Positions 7,782-16,869 are shown, counted from the first letter of the stretch. The stretch is 64,000 nt of DNA from DAOTVC01 sp034437215 (GCA_034437215.1 DAOTVC010000156.1:1-64000), one strand, 5' to 3'. Made by a program: numbers and translations. The notes: generated from the sequence alone by a model not told the origin.

Positions 7782-8443
7782 AACGCGACGAACTGGCACG
7801 GATGATCGATCACACGCTGCTGAGCCCGGAGGCCACGCCGGAGCAGGTGCGCGCGCTCTGCGCGGAGGCCCGCGAGCACCACTTCGCGACCGTCTGCATC
7901 AACCCGCTCTACGTGGCCCTCGCCGCCGGCGAGCTGGCCGACAGTGACGTCGGTGTCTGCACCGTCGTCGGCTTCCCGCTGGGCGCCACGCCTACGGGGA
8001 TCAAGGTCTGCGAGGCCACCCAGGCCCTCACCCAGGGGGCCGTCGAGGTGGACATGGTGCTGCCCATCGGCCGGCTGAAGGCCGGGGAGCGCGACGCCGT
8101 ACGCCAGGACATCGCCGCCGTGGCCTCCGTCTGCCACGCCTACGGAGCGCACCTGAAGGTCATCATCGAAGCCGCGTTGCTCACCGACGAGGAGAAGGTC
8201 ACGGCCTGCGAGCTCTCCCAAGAGGCGGGGGCCGACTTCGTCAAGACCTCGACGGGCTTCGCCAAGAGCGGGGCCAAGGTCGAGGACGTGCGGCTGATGC
8301 GTCAGACGGTCGGTGACGCGTTGGGGGTCAAGGCTGCGGGCGGCATTCACAGCTACGAGGAGGCCCTGGCGATGATCGCAGCCGGCGCCAACCGCATCGG
8401 CGCCAGCCAGGGGATCGCCATCGTCGCAGGCGCCGCAGGATGA
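7778..8443 (+). CDS. deoC: Deoxyribose-phosphate aldolase
   Basis: 221 residues, the usual size for this cytosolic TIM-barrel enzyme, which converts 2-deoxyribose-5-phosphate to glyceraldehyde-3-phosphate and acetaldehyde in deoxynucleoside salvage. The Schiff-base lysine is Lys156 in DFVKTSTGF; the second active-site lysine (Lys185, VKAAGGI) and the aspartate in VEVDMV (Asp92) are present, as is the VVGFPLG phosphate-binding region. It overlaps the signal peptidase upstream and the zinc-ribbon gene downstream by ATGA in both cases. Functional linkage to the peptidases is not obvious. Confidence 0.96.
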   Translation: MKRDELARMIDHTLLSPEATPEQVRALCAEAREHHFATVCINPLYVALAAGELADSDVGVCTVVGFPLGATPTGIKVCEATQALTQGAVEVDMVLPIGRLKAGERDAVRQDIAAVASVCHAYGAHLKVIIEAALLTDEEKVTACELSQEAGADFVKTSTGFAKSGAKVEDVRLMRQTVGDALGVKAAGGIHSYEEALAMIAAGANRIGASQGIAIVAGAAG

Positions 8444-8709
8444 CCTATTCCTGTCCTCGCTGTGCCTTCGGACATCTCCAGCCCACCGAGAGCACCTACG
8501 CCCGCCGTGTAGGGGCGCTGCTGGTGACCCAGCCCCGCTTCCCCCTCTGGCGCTGCGACTCCTGCGGCTACACCCGCTACGACCGTCCGGCGCTCACGCG
8601 GCTGGAGTACCTGCTGGGTCCCGATGGCGAGGACTGGCACGAAGAGTCACGCGGATCGCGCCAGTCGGAGGGGCCGGCGGAGAGCGGACCCCGGCGCTGG
8701 TCCTCCTGA
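8440..8709 (+). CDS. Small zinc-ribbon protein
   Basis: 89 residues, starting in the deoC stop codon (ATGA). Two CxxC pairs (CPRCAFG near residue 4 and CDSCGYTRYD near residue 44) form a zinc ribbon of the kind seen in YgiT-like or nucleic-acid-binding small proteins. The second knuckle followed by a tyrosine/arginine-rich strand is typical. The C-terminal 30 residues are polar and low in complexity. Role unknown; the tight coupling to deoC suggests co-expression only. Confidence 0.75.
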   Translation: MTYSCPRCAFGHLQPTESTYARRVGALLVTQPRFPLWRCDSCGYTRYDRPALTRLEYLLGPDGEDWHEESRGSRQSEGPAESGPRRWSS

Positions 8710-8799
8710 GCAAGAGCCACTGAAAGCGCTCCTAAAGGACGCCTGCAATGCCCAAGTTGTTTCACTTGAGTGTGTTTCATCTCAGTTATCATCCGGCTC

Positions 8800-8846
8800 G
8801 TAGTAGGCGATTTATCGCCGTAAAAGCGCGCTGAAGCGCGCACTAC
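8800..8846. repeat. Micropalindromic interspersed element
   Basis: Outer ends GTAGT and ACTAC enclose two small hairpins, GGCGATTTATCGCC (8806-8819) and GCGCGCTGAAGCGCGC (8826-8841). The same architecture is seen at 52951-53000. Confidence 0.7.
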
Positions 8847-8926
8847 AAACGGGCGCTTAACCCATTTGAAACACACCCGTTCGCTTTCAGTCCGGAACGT
8901 TCATCGCAGTCGAAACGAGGTGGAAG

Positions 8927-10342
8927 ATGGCTAGGTCGAAGATCGATCGCAAGGCTCGCACCCAGCTCCCCCCCGTGCCTGCGCCCCGCCGTCCCCCCGA
9001 CCTCCGGGTGCAGGACTTCGAGGAGCTGGTGGAGCTCTACGCCCCGGAGGCGGCCCGCGCCGAGGCGGCCCGCTGCCTCCACTGTCCTCACGCCCCCTGC
9101 CGGGAGGCCTGCCCCCTGCACAACGACATCCCCCGCGCCCTGGGCCACATCGAGGCGGGCGACGTTCACGCTGCCGCTGCCGTCTACCGTGAGACGAGCA
9201 CACTGCCCGAGATCTGCGGGCGGGTCTGCCCCCAGAACTTCTGCCAGGACGCCTGCGTCCTCACGAAGATGGGCAAGCCCATCGACACCCGTCACCTGGA
9301 GGCCTTCGCCGCCACCCACAGCCGGCGGCAGGGGGGTCTGCCCCGCCCGCCGGAGGCAGCCCCCACAGGGAAGCGGGTCGCCGTCGTCGGCGCCGGTCCG
9401 GCGGGCCTCACCGTCGCCGAGCGCCTCGCCCGGAAGGGGCACGCGGTCGTGATCTACGAACAGTACCCCGAGCCGGGGGGGCTGCTCGTCTACGGCATAC
9501 CGGGCTACAAACTCGACCGGGAGGTGGTGCAGGCCAAGATCGCGTGGCTGAAGAGCCTGGGCGTGGAGTTCCGCTGCAACACGACCGTGGGCGCGGACGT
9601 GAGCGCCGAGACGTTGCAGCAGGCGTACGACGCCCTCTTCCTGGGCATCGGAGCCCAACAGTCCATCTGTCCGGGTCTGCCGGGCAAGGAACTGGAGGGG
9701 GTCTACCCGGCGAACGAGTTCCTGGCCCGGGCGTCGCTACCCGCCGACCTGCTGCCGGCGGCGTGGCAGACGCCCCTGCAGGTCGGCTCCCGGGTGCACG
9801 TCTTGGGCGCGGGCGACACCGCCATGGACGCCCTGCGCACCGCCCTGCGCCTGCCCGGCGTCGAGACGGCGACCTGCTACTACCGTCGGAGCGAGGTCGA
9901 GATGCCGGCGCACGCCGAGGACTACCGCCACGCTCGCGAAGAGGGCGCCGACTTCGTCTGGCTGGCCTCCCCGACGGCCTTCCTGGGCGACGGGGAGGGG
10001 CGGCTGCGGGCCGTGGTCTACCAGCGGATGGAGCTCTGCGAGCCCGACGCCAGCGGGCGCTGCCGTCCCGTGCCCCTCCCCGGTTCGGAGTTCACCGTCG
10101 AGGCGCAGAGCGTCGTCCTCTCCCTGGGCTACTGCCCCGACTGCTCGCTGACGGAGACCATTCCGGGCCTGACCCTGGGCTGGCGGGGCACCGTCGAGGT
10201 GCTCGCGCGGGAGACGGGGGAGACGGGCGTGCCGGGCATCTTCGCCGCCGGGGATCTGGTCCGCGGGGCGGACCTCGTCGCGCCCGCCGTCGCCGACGCC
10301 TGGAGCGTCGCCGAAGCCATCGACGCCTATCTGCAGGCTTGA
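8927..10342 (+). CDS. GltD-like NAD(P)-linked flavin/iron-sulfur oxidoreductase
   Basis: 471 residues, the size of glutamate synthase small subunits. The N-terminal region (about 45-110) has the cysteine pattern RCLHCPHAPCREACPLHNDIP plus CGRVCPQNFCQDAC, which binds two 4Fe-4S clusters in this family. A FAD-binding Rossmann motif (VAVVGAGPAGLTVAERLA, about 147-164) and an NADPH-binding GAGDTAMDALR follow, then FAAGDLV near the end. GltD-like proteins pass electrons from NADPH through FAD to a partner. No gltB, preA or nfnA gene is adjacent, so the partner and reaction are open: glutamate synthase, dihydropyrimidine dehydrogenase-like or ferredoxin:NADP reductase roles are all possible. Monocistronic by context. 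Confidence 0.85.
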   Translation: MARSKIDRKARTQLPPVPAPRRPPDLRVQDFEELVELYAPEAARAEAARCLHCPHAPCREACPLHNDIPRALGHIEAGDVHAAAAVYRETSTLPEICGRVCPQNFCQDACVLTKMGKPIDTRHLEAFAATHSRRQGGLPRPPEAAPTGKRVAVVGAGPAGLTVAERLARKGHAVVIYEQYPEPGGLLVYGIPGYKLDREVVQAKIAWLKSLGVEFRCNTTVGADVSAETLQQAYDALFLGIGAQQSICPGLPGKELEGVYPANEFLARASLPADLLPAAWQTPLQVGSRVHVLGAGDTAMDALRTALRLPGVETATCYYRRSEVEMPAHAEDYRHAREEGADFVWLASPTAFLGDGEGRLRAVVYQRMELCEPDASGRCRPVPLPGSEFTVEAQSVVLSLGYCPDCSLTETIPGLTLGWRGTVEVLARETGETGVPGIFAAGDLVRGADLVAPAVADAWSVAEAIDAYLQA

Positions 10343-10366
10343 CAAATTCGCGGCTTCGGCTACAAT
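10339..10366 (+). promoter_or_regulatory. Promoter of tRNA-Phe
   Basis: A consensus TTGACA (10339-10344, overlapping the gltD-like stop) and TACAAT (10361-10366) are 16 bases apart, 12 bases before the tRNA. Confidence 0.85.
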
Positions 10367-10377
10367 GAGGGCCGTGT

Positions 10378-10454
10378 GCCGAGGTAGCTCAGTCCGGTAG
10401 AGCAGTGGACTGAAAATCCATGTGTCGCCGGTTCGATTCCGGCCCTCGGCACCA
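10378..10454 (+). tRNA. tRNA-Phe (anticodon GAA)
   Basis: A cloverleaf is readable by eye: acceptor GCCGAGG pairs with CCTCGGC, the D-arm includes AGCTCAG, the anticodon stem GTGGA/TCCAT encloses loop CTGAAAA with GAA at 10412-10414, and the T-arm has GGTTCGATTCC. The 3' CCA is encoded (10452-10454). Confidence 0.97.
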
Positions 10455-10457
10455 GCG

Positions 10458-10491
10458 GTGGGCAACTCCAGGAGTTGCCCACTTTGTGTTT
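10458..10491 (+). terminator. Terminator after tRNA-Phe
   Basis: GTGGGCAACTCC and GGAGTTGCCCAC (10458-10469 with 10471-10482) form a near-continuous hairpin followed by TTTGTGTTTC. Confidence 0.8.
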
Positions 10492-10515
10492 CTCGCGGAG
10501 GAGCGGCGCATCCGC

Positions 10516-10543
10516 TTGCACCAGGGACACAAAAGACTATACT
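10516..10543 (+). promoter_or_regulatory. Promoter of the GAF/PAS kinase and NarL-type regulator pair
   Basis: TTGCAC (10516-10521) and TATACT (10538-10543), 16 bases apart. A short inverted repeat (ACAACGGCTGTTGTA, 10548-10562) lies just downstream of the expected start site and could be an operator. Confidence 0.65.
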
Positions 10544-10668
10544 TGATACAACGGCTGTTGTAACCGTTCACCGTTGCACGCACGCGCTCGGAGCGCTATC
10601 ACGACCTCCGGCGGACACCGATGCTCTACCCGTCGACGGCAGCGTCCGCTGTAAATATCGAACCATCT

Positions 10669-10707
10669 CCACAGACAGGACCCACAGACAGGGGCCACAG
10701 ACAGGAG
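10669..10707 (+). repeat. Three tandem 13-bp repeats supplying the ribosome-binding site
   Basis: CCACAGACAGGAC, CCACAGACAGGGG and CCACAGACAGGAG stand in tandem (10669-10681, 10682-10694, 10695-10707), and a partial fourth unit runs into the ATG at 10715. The AGGAG of the third unit has correct spacing for that start. Confidence 0.8.
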
Positions 10708-10714
10708 CCACAGG

Positions 10715-13495
10715 ATGCGAGAGGCGGAGAAATCCCAAGACGGGCCGGCGCCCGGAGTGGAGCAGGCCTGCGACCGGCAGATGGAGCTCCTCTACCGGGC
10801 AGGGCGAGCCCTGACCTCGGTTCTCGACCTGGACCAGGTGCTCAAAACCCTTCTCTCGGAGATCCGCAAGCTCCTCGGCGCCGTGGCGAGCTCCGTCTGG
10901 CTGGTGGAGCCCCTGACGGGCCGGTTGGTCTGCCGGCAGTCGTCGGGCCCCCGAAGCGAGAGGGTCGCGGGCTGGGCGCTGGAGCCCGGCGAGGGGGTCG
11001 TCGGCTGGGTGATCCAGCAGGGGGAGAGCCTCAACGTCGCCGACGTCACCGCAGAGTCCCGCTACCACACGGAGGTGGCGCAGGCGGCGAAGATGGAGAT
11101 CCGCTCGCTGCTCACCGTCCCCCTCCGGCTCCGCGAGCAGACCATCGGAGCGCTGCAGCTCGTCGACGAGGTGCCCGGGCGCTTCGGTGAGGCAGAGCTG
11201 TCCCTGCTGGAGTCCCTGGCTGCCTTCGCCGCCATCGGCATCGAGAACGCGCGCCTCTACGAGCAGGCCCAGCGGGAGATTGAGAAGCGGCGGAAGATGG
11301 AGGCCGCCCTGCAGGAGAGCGAGCGGCGCTACCGCGCGCTCCTCGAGAACGTCAACGACGTCCTCTACGACGTCAACGCCGACGGGCAGATCACCTACAT
11401 CTCCGGGCAGGCGGAGCAGTACGGTATCGAGCCCGAGGCCCTCATCGGCACCTCCATGGACGAGGCCTTCAGGCACTACATCCACCCCGAGGACCAGGCG
11501 TATATGGAGAAAGCCTTCGCGGAGCGGGCCGAGAGGGGGCAGACGACCTACCAGTTCCGGGTCAGCATGCCGGGCCACGCAGACGCCCTCTGGTTCGAGG
11601 ACACGGGCCGGGTCTACAAGGACGCCGCAGGGGAGATCGCCGGCGTCATCGGCATGCTCCGCGACGTGACCGAGCGACGGGAGGCCGAGGAGGCCCTGCG
11701 GCGCAGCGAGGAGCAGCTGCGGCGGCTCGTGGAGAGCGCCGAGGATATCATCTGCGTCCACGACGCCGGGGGGCGCTACCTCTACTACAGCGGTCCCAGC
11801 CGTTACGGTGCGACGGGGGAGAGCCTCGTGGGCAAGAGCCCTTACGACCTCTTCCCCATGGAGCGTGCCCAGCCCATCGTGGAGCAGATCCAGACGGTCT
11901 TCGCCTCCGGCGAATCCCTGGTGAGCGAAAACCGGGTGGAGTGGCAGGGGGAGAGCCTCTGGTTCCTCGACCAGCTCTATCCCATCGAGGACGAGCGGGG
12001 CCGGGTGATCGCGGTGGGGAAGATCTGCCACAACATCACCACCCGCAAGCGGATGGAGGCCGCCGTGCGGGAGTCGGAGCTCAAGTACCGGACCCTCGTC
12101 GAGAGCGCGCTGCACGGGATCGTCATCTTCCAGGAGGGGCGGATCGTCTACGCCAACGAGACCGCCGCCAGGTACATCGGGTATACTGTCAAGGAGCTGC
12201 TCGCCCTCTCCCCCGATGAGATCGCCCTGCTCTTCCCGCCCGAAAGGCGGGAGAGGTACATGGAGATCCTCCGCAAGGGATTGGCGGGAGAGAATCTCCC
12301 CCTCTACCGGGAGTACCGGATCGAGCGATCGGACGGGAGCATCCGGTGGATGGATGGCACGCTGGGGCGGATCGAGTACCGGGGGCGCCCGGCCCTCCAG
12401 ATCATCTTCAGCGACGTGACGGCGCGCAAGGCGATGGAGGCGGCCCTGCGGGAGAGCGAGGACCGCTTCCGCATCCTGGCCAACACCGCTCCGGTGCTGA
12501 TCTGGATGGCGGACGCTGCAGGCGCCTGCACCTACTTCAACCGGCCCTGGCTGGACTTCAGGGGGCGCACGCTGGAGGAGGAGCTGGGGGACGGCTGGGT
12601 GGAGGGCGTGCACCCGGAGGATCGCGACGACATCCTCGAGATCTACCGGGCAGCCGTCGAGGCGCAGCGTAACTACACCCTCGAGTACCGCCTCCGGCGC
12701 GCCGACGGGGAGTACCGCTGGCTGCTGGACGTGGGCACCCCCCGCTACAGCCCCGACGGAACCCTGGTGGGCTTCATCGGCTCCTGCACCGACATCACCG
12801 AGCAGAAGCGCGCCGAGCAGGCGGAGCGCCGGCAAGCCGCGCAGCTGCGCGCCCTCGCCACCCGTCTGACCCAGGTGGAGGAGGCCAACCACCAGCGGCT
12901 GGCCCGGGAGCTCCACGATCGGGTGGGGCAGAGTCTGACCGCCATCGGCATCAACCTCAACATCATCGGCTCCCTGCTCCCGGAGGAGAGCCCCTTCAGC
13001 CTTCGCGAGCGGCTGGACGACAGCCGTAGCCTCGTGGAGGAGGTGACCGAGTCCACCCGCGCCATGATGAGCGATCTGCGCCCGCCCGTGCTCGACGACT
13101 ACGGGCTCCCCGCCACCCTTCACTGGTACGCCGAGCACTTCGAGGCCCGGACGGGGATCGCGATTGAGATGGAGCTTCAGGAGATCGAGCCGCGCCTGCC
13201 CCTGGAGAGGGAGGTGGCTCTCTTCAGGGTGGTGCAGGAGGCCCTGACCAACGTCGCGAAGCACGCTCACGCTTCTGAGGTGCGTATTACGCTCGAGGTA
13301 GAGGAGGAGCGGATCCGGCTCGAGGTCGCCGATGACGGCGCCGGCTTCGCGGGCGCCGTCCCGAGAGAGCCTGAGGGCAGCGAGGGCTGGGGGCTGCTGA
13401 CGATGAAGGAGCGGGCGGCAGCCCTCGGGGGCGAGCTGCGGATCGAGGCGCAGCCCGGTGAAGGCACCCGGGTGGCGGTGGAGGCGCCCCGATGA
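10715..13495 (+). CDS. GAF-PAS4 sensor histidine kinase, NarL/DegS (HisKA_3) type
   Basis: 926 residues with no membrane segment, so it is a cytosolic sensor. Domains in order: GAF (about 22-180, ending IGIENARLYEQA), four PAS domains (about 196-325, 326-452, 453-575, 576-705; the last two have the PAC-like 'DVT/DIT' exits), HisKA_3 dimerisation domain with LARELHDRVGQSL (phospho-acceptor His734), and an HATPase domain (about 825-920) with QEALTNVAKHAHAS as N-box and ADDGAGF as G1 box. It autophosphorylates and most likely donates to the LuxR-type regulator whose ATG overlaps its stop by four bases. The ligands of the GAF and PAS domains cannot be told from sequence. It has its own promoter and lies just upstream of the kai operon. 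Confidence 0.92.
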   Translation: MREAEKSQDGPAPGVEQACDRQMELLYRAGRALTSVLDLDQVLKTLLSEIRKLLGAVASSVWLVEPLTGRLVCRQSSGPRSERVAGWALEPGEGVVGWVIQQGESLNVADVTAESRYHTEVAQAAKMEIRSLLTVPLRLREQTIGALQLVDEVPGRFGEAELSLLESLAAFAAIGIENARLYEQAQREIEKRRKMEAALQESERRYRALLENVNDVLYDVNADGQITYISGQAEQYGIEPEALIGTSMDEAFRHYIHPEDQAYMEKAFAERAERGQTTYQFRVSMPGHADALWFEDTGRVYKDAAGEIAGVIGMLRDVTERREAEEALRRSEEQLRRLVESAEDIICVHDAGGRYLYYSGPSRYGATGESLVGKSPYDLFPMERAQPIVEQIQTVFASGESLVSENRVEWQGESLWFLDQLYPIEDERGRVIAVGKICHNITTRKRMEAAVRESELKYRTLVESALHGIVIFQEGRIVYANETAARYIGYTVKELLALSPDEIALLFPPERRERYMEILRKGLAGENLPLYREYRIERSDGSIRWMDGTLGRIEYRGRPALQIIFSDVTARKAMEAALRESEDRFRILANTAPVLIWMADAAGACTYFNRPWLDFRGRTLEEELGDGWVEGVHPEDRDDILEIYRAAVEAQRNYTLEYRLRRADGEYRWLLDVGTPRYSPDGTLVGFIGSCTDITEQKRAEQAERRQAAQLRALATRLTQVEEANHQRLARELHDRVGQSLTAIGINLNIIGSLLPEESPFSLRERLDDSRSLVEEVTESTRAMMSDLRPPVLDDYGLPATLHWYAEHFEARTGIAIEMELQEIEPRLPLEREVALFRVVQEALTNVAKHAHASEVRITLEVEEERIRLEVADDGAGFAGAVPREPEGSEGWGLLTMKERAAALGGELRIEAQPGEGTRVAVEAPR

Positions 13496-14145
13496 TCATC
13501 AACGTCTACATCGTCGACGACCACGCCATCGTGCGGGATGGGTTGAGCTTCCTCCTGGAGGCCCAGCCCGACATCCGGGTGGTGGGCAGGGGTGCAAACG
13601 GGCGGGAGGCGGTGCAGGACGTGCTGCGCCTCCGTCCTCACGTGGTGGTCATGGACATCGCCATGCCGGAGTTGAACGGCATCGAGGCCACCCAGCAGAT
13701 CAGCGAGCTGGCACCCGACGTGCAGGTCATCATCCTCTCCATCCACTCCGCCCACGAGCACATCTACCGCGCCCTCGAAGCGGGCGCCCGCGGCTATCTC
13801 CTCAAGGAGTCGGCCGGGGTCGAGGTGAGCGACGCCGTGCGGGCCGTCCACGCGGGCCACCGCTACATGAGTCAGAAGATCTCCGACCGGTTGATCGAGG
13901 ACTACATCCAGCAGCGGCAGTTGAGCGCCCCTCCCGGCCCCCTCTCCGAGCTGAGCCAGCGCGAGCGCGAGGTCCTGCAGCTGGTGGTGGAGGGAAAATC
14001 GAGCGCCGAGATCGCCGAGATCCTCTCCCTCTCCCCCAAGACTGTGGAGACCTACCGCAGCCGGCTGATGCACAAATTGGAGATCGAGGATCTCCCCAGC
14101 CTCGTCAAGTTCGCCATTCGCCACGGGCTGACCTCCCTCCAGTAA
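13492..14145 (+). CDS. NarL/LuxR-family response regulator
   Basis: 217 residues, standard for the family. A receiver domain (1-120) has the acidic pair DD9/10, phospho-acceptor Asp55 in VVVMDIAMPE and Lys105-type KES switch (YLLKESAG). The LuxR-type helix-turn-helix (about 150-210) reads LSQREREVLQLVVEGKSSAE...LSLSPKTVETYRSRLMHKL. It overlaps the upstream kinase gene (ATGA), which is its expected partner. It binds DNA as a phosphorylation-dependent dimer in known relatives. Target genes are not apparent. Confidence 0.95.
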   Translation: MIINVYIVDDHAIVRDGLSFLLEAQPDIRVVGRGANGREAVQDVLRLRPHVVVMDIAMPELNGIEATQQISELAPDVQVIILSIHSAHEHIYRALEAGARGYLLKESAGVEVSDAVRAVHAGHRYMSQKISDRLIEDYIQQRQLSAPPGPLSELSQREREVLQLVVEGKSSAEIAEILSLSPKTVETYRSRLMHKLEIEDLPSLVKFAIRHGLTSLQ

Positions 14146-14436
14146 GCGTCCCACAAGTCCTCCGCTCACCGCTCCCTCAATCTGCTTTCCGGGAGCACCA
14201 CCCCCACCCCTCATAGCTAGTAATTAGTAAGATCGCCTCCTTGTTGGGTTTTCCCTACACGAACCTACAAGCTCTCCCTACATACAAGACTCACCATCTC
14301 TGGTACGATAAGATATGCGCAAGAAGGCGTCTCAATAAACATAGTTTGTAGTTATCGACCAGGCGGCACTGTGTAGTTGCATAGAGGGGTGCAGAGATGC
14401 GCCGGCCTTCGTCGGTATCTCCCATTGAAACTCAAC
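14146..14436. other. Non-coding gap upstream of the kai operon, first part
   Basis: No ORF with coding character. It has AT-richer sequence than the neighbours with repeated CCTACA motifs (14252-14285) and a possible TACGAT -10-like hexamer at 14302, but no convincing -35 element. Confidence 0.4.
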
Positions 14437-14530
14437 GAAGCGCCCGCCTAGAAGCGCCCGTCTGGAAGCACCCGTCTGGAAGCACCCGTTTAGAAGCACC
14501 CGTTTAGAAGCACCCGTTTAGAAGCGCCCG
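14437..14530 (+). repeat. Six and a half tandem 14-bp repeats
   Basis: Units of GAAGC(G/A)CCCGT(C/T)T(A/G) start at 14437, 14451, 14465, 14479, 14493 and 14507, with a partial 10-base copy at 14521-14530. Unit variation is ordered (CTA, CTG, CTG, TTA, TTA, TTA), which suggests growth by slippage or unequal crossing-over. Confidence 0.85.
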
Positions 14531-14601
14531 ATCCCGAAGTGAGGAGTGCAAAAGGAGTGTGAAGCTATGGCTCTACTGAAAAATCCGATTTTGTGAGGAC
14601 T

Positions 14602-14760
14602 AACCGTAAAGGACGCAGAGGTCGCAAAGACAACTTAATATCTTTCTCTCAACTTTGCGTTCTTTGCGCTCTCTGCGGTTAGCTAGCCTTTCTTCAGGGG
14701 AGTCAAAGTTTAACATCAAAAGTCTCCGTGGTAGGAGATCTTTTTTTCAGCGGAGTCAGC
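14602..14760. repeat. Interspersed hairpin repeat, copy 2
   Basis: Arms at 14602-14629 and 14653-14680 match those of the element at 4297-4500, and the right flank (AGCTAGCC, TCAAAGTTTAACATCAAAA, TCTCCGTGGTA, CAGCGGAGTCA) is shared. The loop between the arms is 23 bases here against 55 in copy 1, and the CTCCGTG motif is present only once. Confidence 0.75.
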
Positions 14761-14808
14761 TATCCTCCTTGTATCTCCACCGATTTATGGTAAAAAAAGG
14801 TTGTGCCC

Positions 14809-16869
14809 ATGGCAAGAGTGAGAAGAGCGATCGCCGACACCGAGAGGATGCTGCTGCAGAAGACCCTGGAGCATCTGGAGCCCGGGGACCATCTCTGCTG
14901 CATCTACGAGACGGATGCGGAACACCGCAGCGTCGTCGCGCCCTTTCTGCGGGCGGGGATGGAGCGCCACGAAAAGGTCGTCTACGTCGTCGACAGCCAT
15001 ACCCCCGCGCAGATCCGGAGCTACGTCGAGGAGGTGGAGGCGGACGCTCAGGAGAATCTCTTCATTCTCACGCCCCAGGAGACCTATCTCCAGGACGGCC
15101 CTTTTGATCCCCAGAGCATGATCGCCTGGTTGAAGCAGGAGACGGAGCAGGCGCTGCAGGAAGGGTACACGGCCCTCAGGATCACCGGGGAGATGTCCTG
15201 GGCCCTGAAGGGGCTGCCGGGCTCGGAGCGGCTTCTCGAGTACGAGGCGCAGCTCAACACCTTCTTCGAGGAGTACGCCTGTCTGGCCCTCTGCCAGTAC
15301 GACCGGCGGCGCTTTCCGCCCGCCATCCTCCTGGGGGTGCTGGAGACCCACCCCCTGGCGCTCATCGGCGCGCAGGTCTTCGAGAACTTCTACTACATCC
15401 CGCCCGCAGAGTTCCTCGGTAAGGAGGCGGAGACGGCGCGGGTGCGCAACTGGATCGAGAACCTGACCCACCACAAGGAGGTCGAAACGGCGCTGCTCTG
15501 GGAATCGCAGGTCAACCGCGCCCTGGTGGAGCTCTCGGAGGCCCTGATCAGTTCGGCGGGCCTGGAGAGCCTCTCGGAGCTCGTCCTGGAGCACGCACGG
15601 CGCCTGACGGGGAGCACGCTGGGGTACGTCGGCTACGTGGACACCCAGAGAGGGCACTTCGTCTGCCATGGCTTGGAGAAGGGGAGCTGCCGGGGCGTGC
15701 CGCAGGGGCACACCCTGGAGGGCCTCCACGGGCTGTGGGGCTGGGTCGTGCAGTTCCGGCGGCCCCTCCTCACCAACCACCCGGCGAGCGACTACCGCTC
15801 ATCGGGCACCCCCGCGGCCCACCCCCCGATCCGGCGTTTCCTCTCCACCCCGGCCATGATGGGGGACCGGCTGGTGGGCCAGATCGCTCTGGCCAACCCC
15901 GGACGGGACTACACCTGGCGGGACGTCGAGATCGTCGAGCGCCTGGCCTCCCTCTATGCGCTCGCCGTCCGGCAACGGCAGCGGGAGGAGGATCTGCGGC
16001 GGGAGCGGGATCTACTGAACCGCATCATGGAGACCAGCCCCAACGCCATCACCGTGGTCGACACCGAGGGAAGGATCACCTTCGCCAACAGACCGGCGGA
16101 GGAGATCCTGGGATTGACCCAGGACGAGATCACCACCCGCACCTACAACGCACCCGAGTGGCGCATCACCGACGAGGAGGGCGGCCCCTTCCCCGAGGAG
16201 GCGCTGCCCTTCCGGCGGGTCAAAGAGACAGGCGAGGCCGTCTACGGCGTCTGCCACGCCATCGAGTGGCCCGACGGACGGCGCACCCTGCTCTCCATCA
16301 ACGCCGCCCCCCTCACCGACGAGGAGGGACGCTTCGACGGCATCGTCTCCCTCATCGAGGACGTGACGGAACGCCGGCAGGCGGAGCGGGCGCGCATCCA
16401 GCGGCTGGAGCGGGAGATCCAAGAGCTGGAGAACTTCGGGCGCGGGCCCGGAACCCAGATCACGGCCCAGGCCTTCGGCAATCCTCGCCTCCGCCGGAGC
16501 CTCCCGGAGCTCTTTACCGGTCTCGTCGAACGCTACGAGGAGCTCCTGGAGCAGGCCCTGGCGCGGCGCGTCTACAAGGGAGAGGCGCCGATCTCGGCGC
16601 CGCTGCGCGACCTGGCGGAGCAGCTGGGCTGGCTGCGCGCCGGTCCCCGCGACGTGGTCGAGATCCATGCCCGGGCCCTCAAAGCCAAGACCCGGGACGC
16701 AGAGCTCTCAAAGTCACAGATCTACGCCGAGGAGGGGAGGCTCATCGCCCTGGAGCTCATGGGCTACCTGACCGCCTACTACCGCACCCGCTCTCCAGAG
16801 GGCCGGTCGCAGCTCGAGGCCTACGAGCCCGGGCAGGGGGTCACAGAAGGAGATGGAGATGACGACTAA
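14809..16869 (+). CDS. MEDS-GAF-PAS protein with a KaiA-like C-terminal domain
   Basis: 686 residues from the ATG at 14809 (AAAGG eight bases upstream); a GTG at 14803 is in frame. Domains: MEDS sensory domain (about 15-190; GDHLCCIYETDAEHRSVVAP is its start), GAF (about 225-390), PAS (about 395-520), a short coiled coil, and a helical domain at about 565-664. There is no kinase, cyclase or DNA-binding domain. The last domain contains DVVEIHARALKA and, 30 residues later, YLTAYYRTRSPE, which align by eye with the KaiA segments QVLEIHVELMDT and HLCEMYRRSIPRE; the RsbU N-terminal domain has a related fold and is the alternative. The stop overlaps kaiB by 11 bases and kaiC follows. I infer a KaiA-type KaiC stimulator or RsbU-like partner under MEDS/GAF/PAS control. 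Confidence 0.72.
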   Translation: MARVRRAIADTERMLLQKTLEHLEPGDHLCCIYETDAEHRSVVAPFLRAGMERHEKVVYVVDSHTPAQIRSYVEEVEADAQENLFILTPQETYLQDGPFDPQSMIAWLKQETEQALQEGYTALRITGEMSWALKGLPGSERLLEYEAQLNTFFEEYACLALCQYDRRRFPPAILLGVLETHPLALIGAQVFENFYYIPPAEFLGKEAETARVRNWIENLTHHKEVETALLWESQVNRALVELSEALISSAGLESLSELVLEHARRLTGSTLGYVGYVDTQRGHFVCHGLEKGSCRGVPQGHTLEGLHGLWGWVVQFRRPLLTNHPASDYRSSGTPAAHPPIRRFLSTPAMMGDRLVGQIALANPGRDYTWRDVEIVERLASLYALAVRQRQREEDLRRERDLLNRIMETSPNAITVVDTEGRITFANRPAEEILGLTQDEITTRTYNAPEWRITDEEGGPFPEEALPFRRVKETGEAVYGVCHAIEWPDGRRTLLSINAAPLTDEEGRFDGIVSLIEDVTERRQAERARIQRLEREIQELENFGRGPGTQITAQAFGNPRLRRSLPELFTGLVERYEELLEQALARRVYKGEAPISAPLRDLAEQLGWLRAGPRDVVEIHARALKAKTRDAELSKSQIYAEEGRLIALELMGYLTAYYRTRSPEGRSQLEAYEPGQGVTEGDGDDD

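Noticed and set aside
8927..10342. Firm gltD assignment
   Set aside because: No gltB nearby, and NfnB, PreT and other paralogous reductases share all the visible motifs.
10568..13270. Long antisense ORF of 900 residues opposite the kinase
   Set aside because: A typical high-GC shadow frame: repetitive L/G/H/P composition and no recognisable domain, while the forward frame is a clear kinase. The same applies to the antisense frames opposite 15-24 kb and 36-39 kb.
14437..14530. CRISPR array
   Set aside because: The 14-bp units are contiguous with no spacers, and there are no cas genes in the window.
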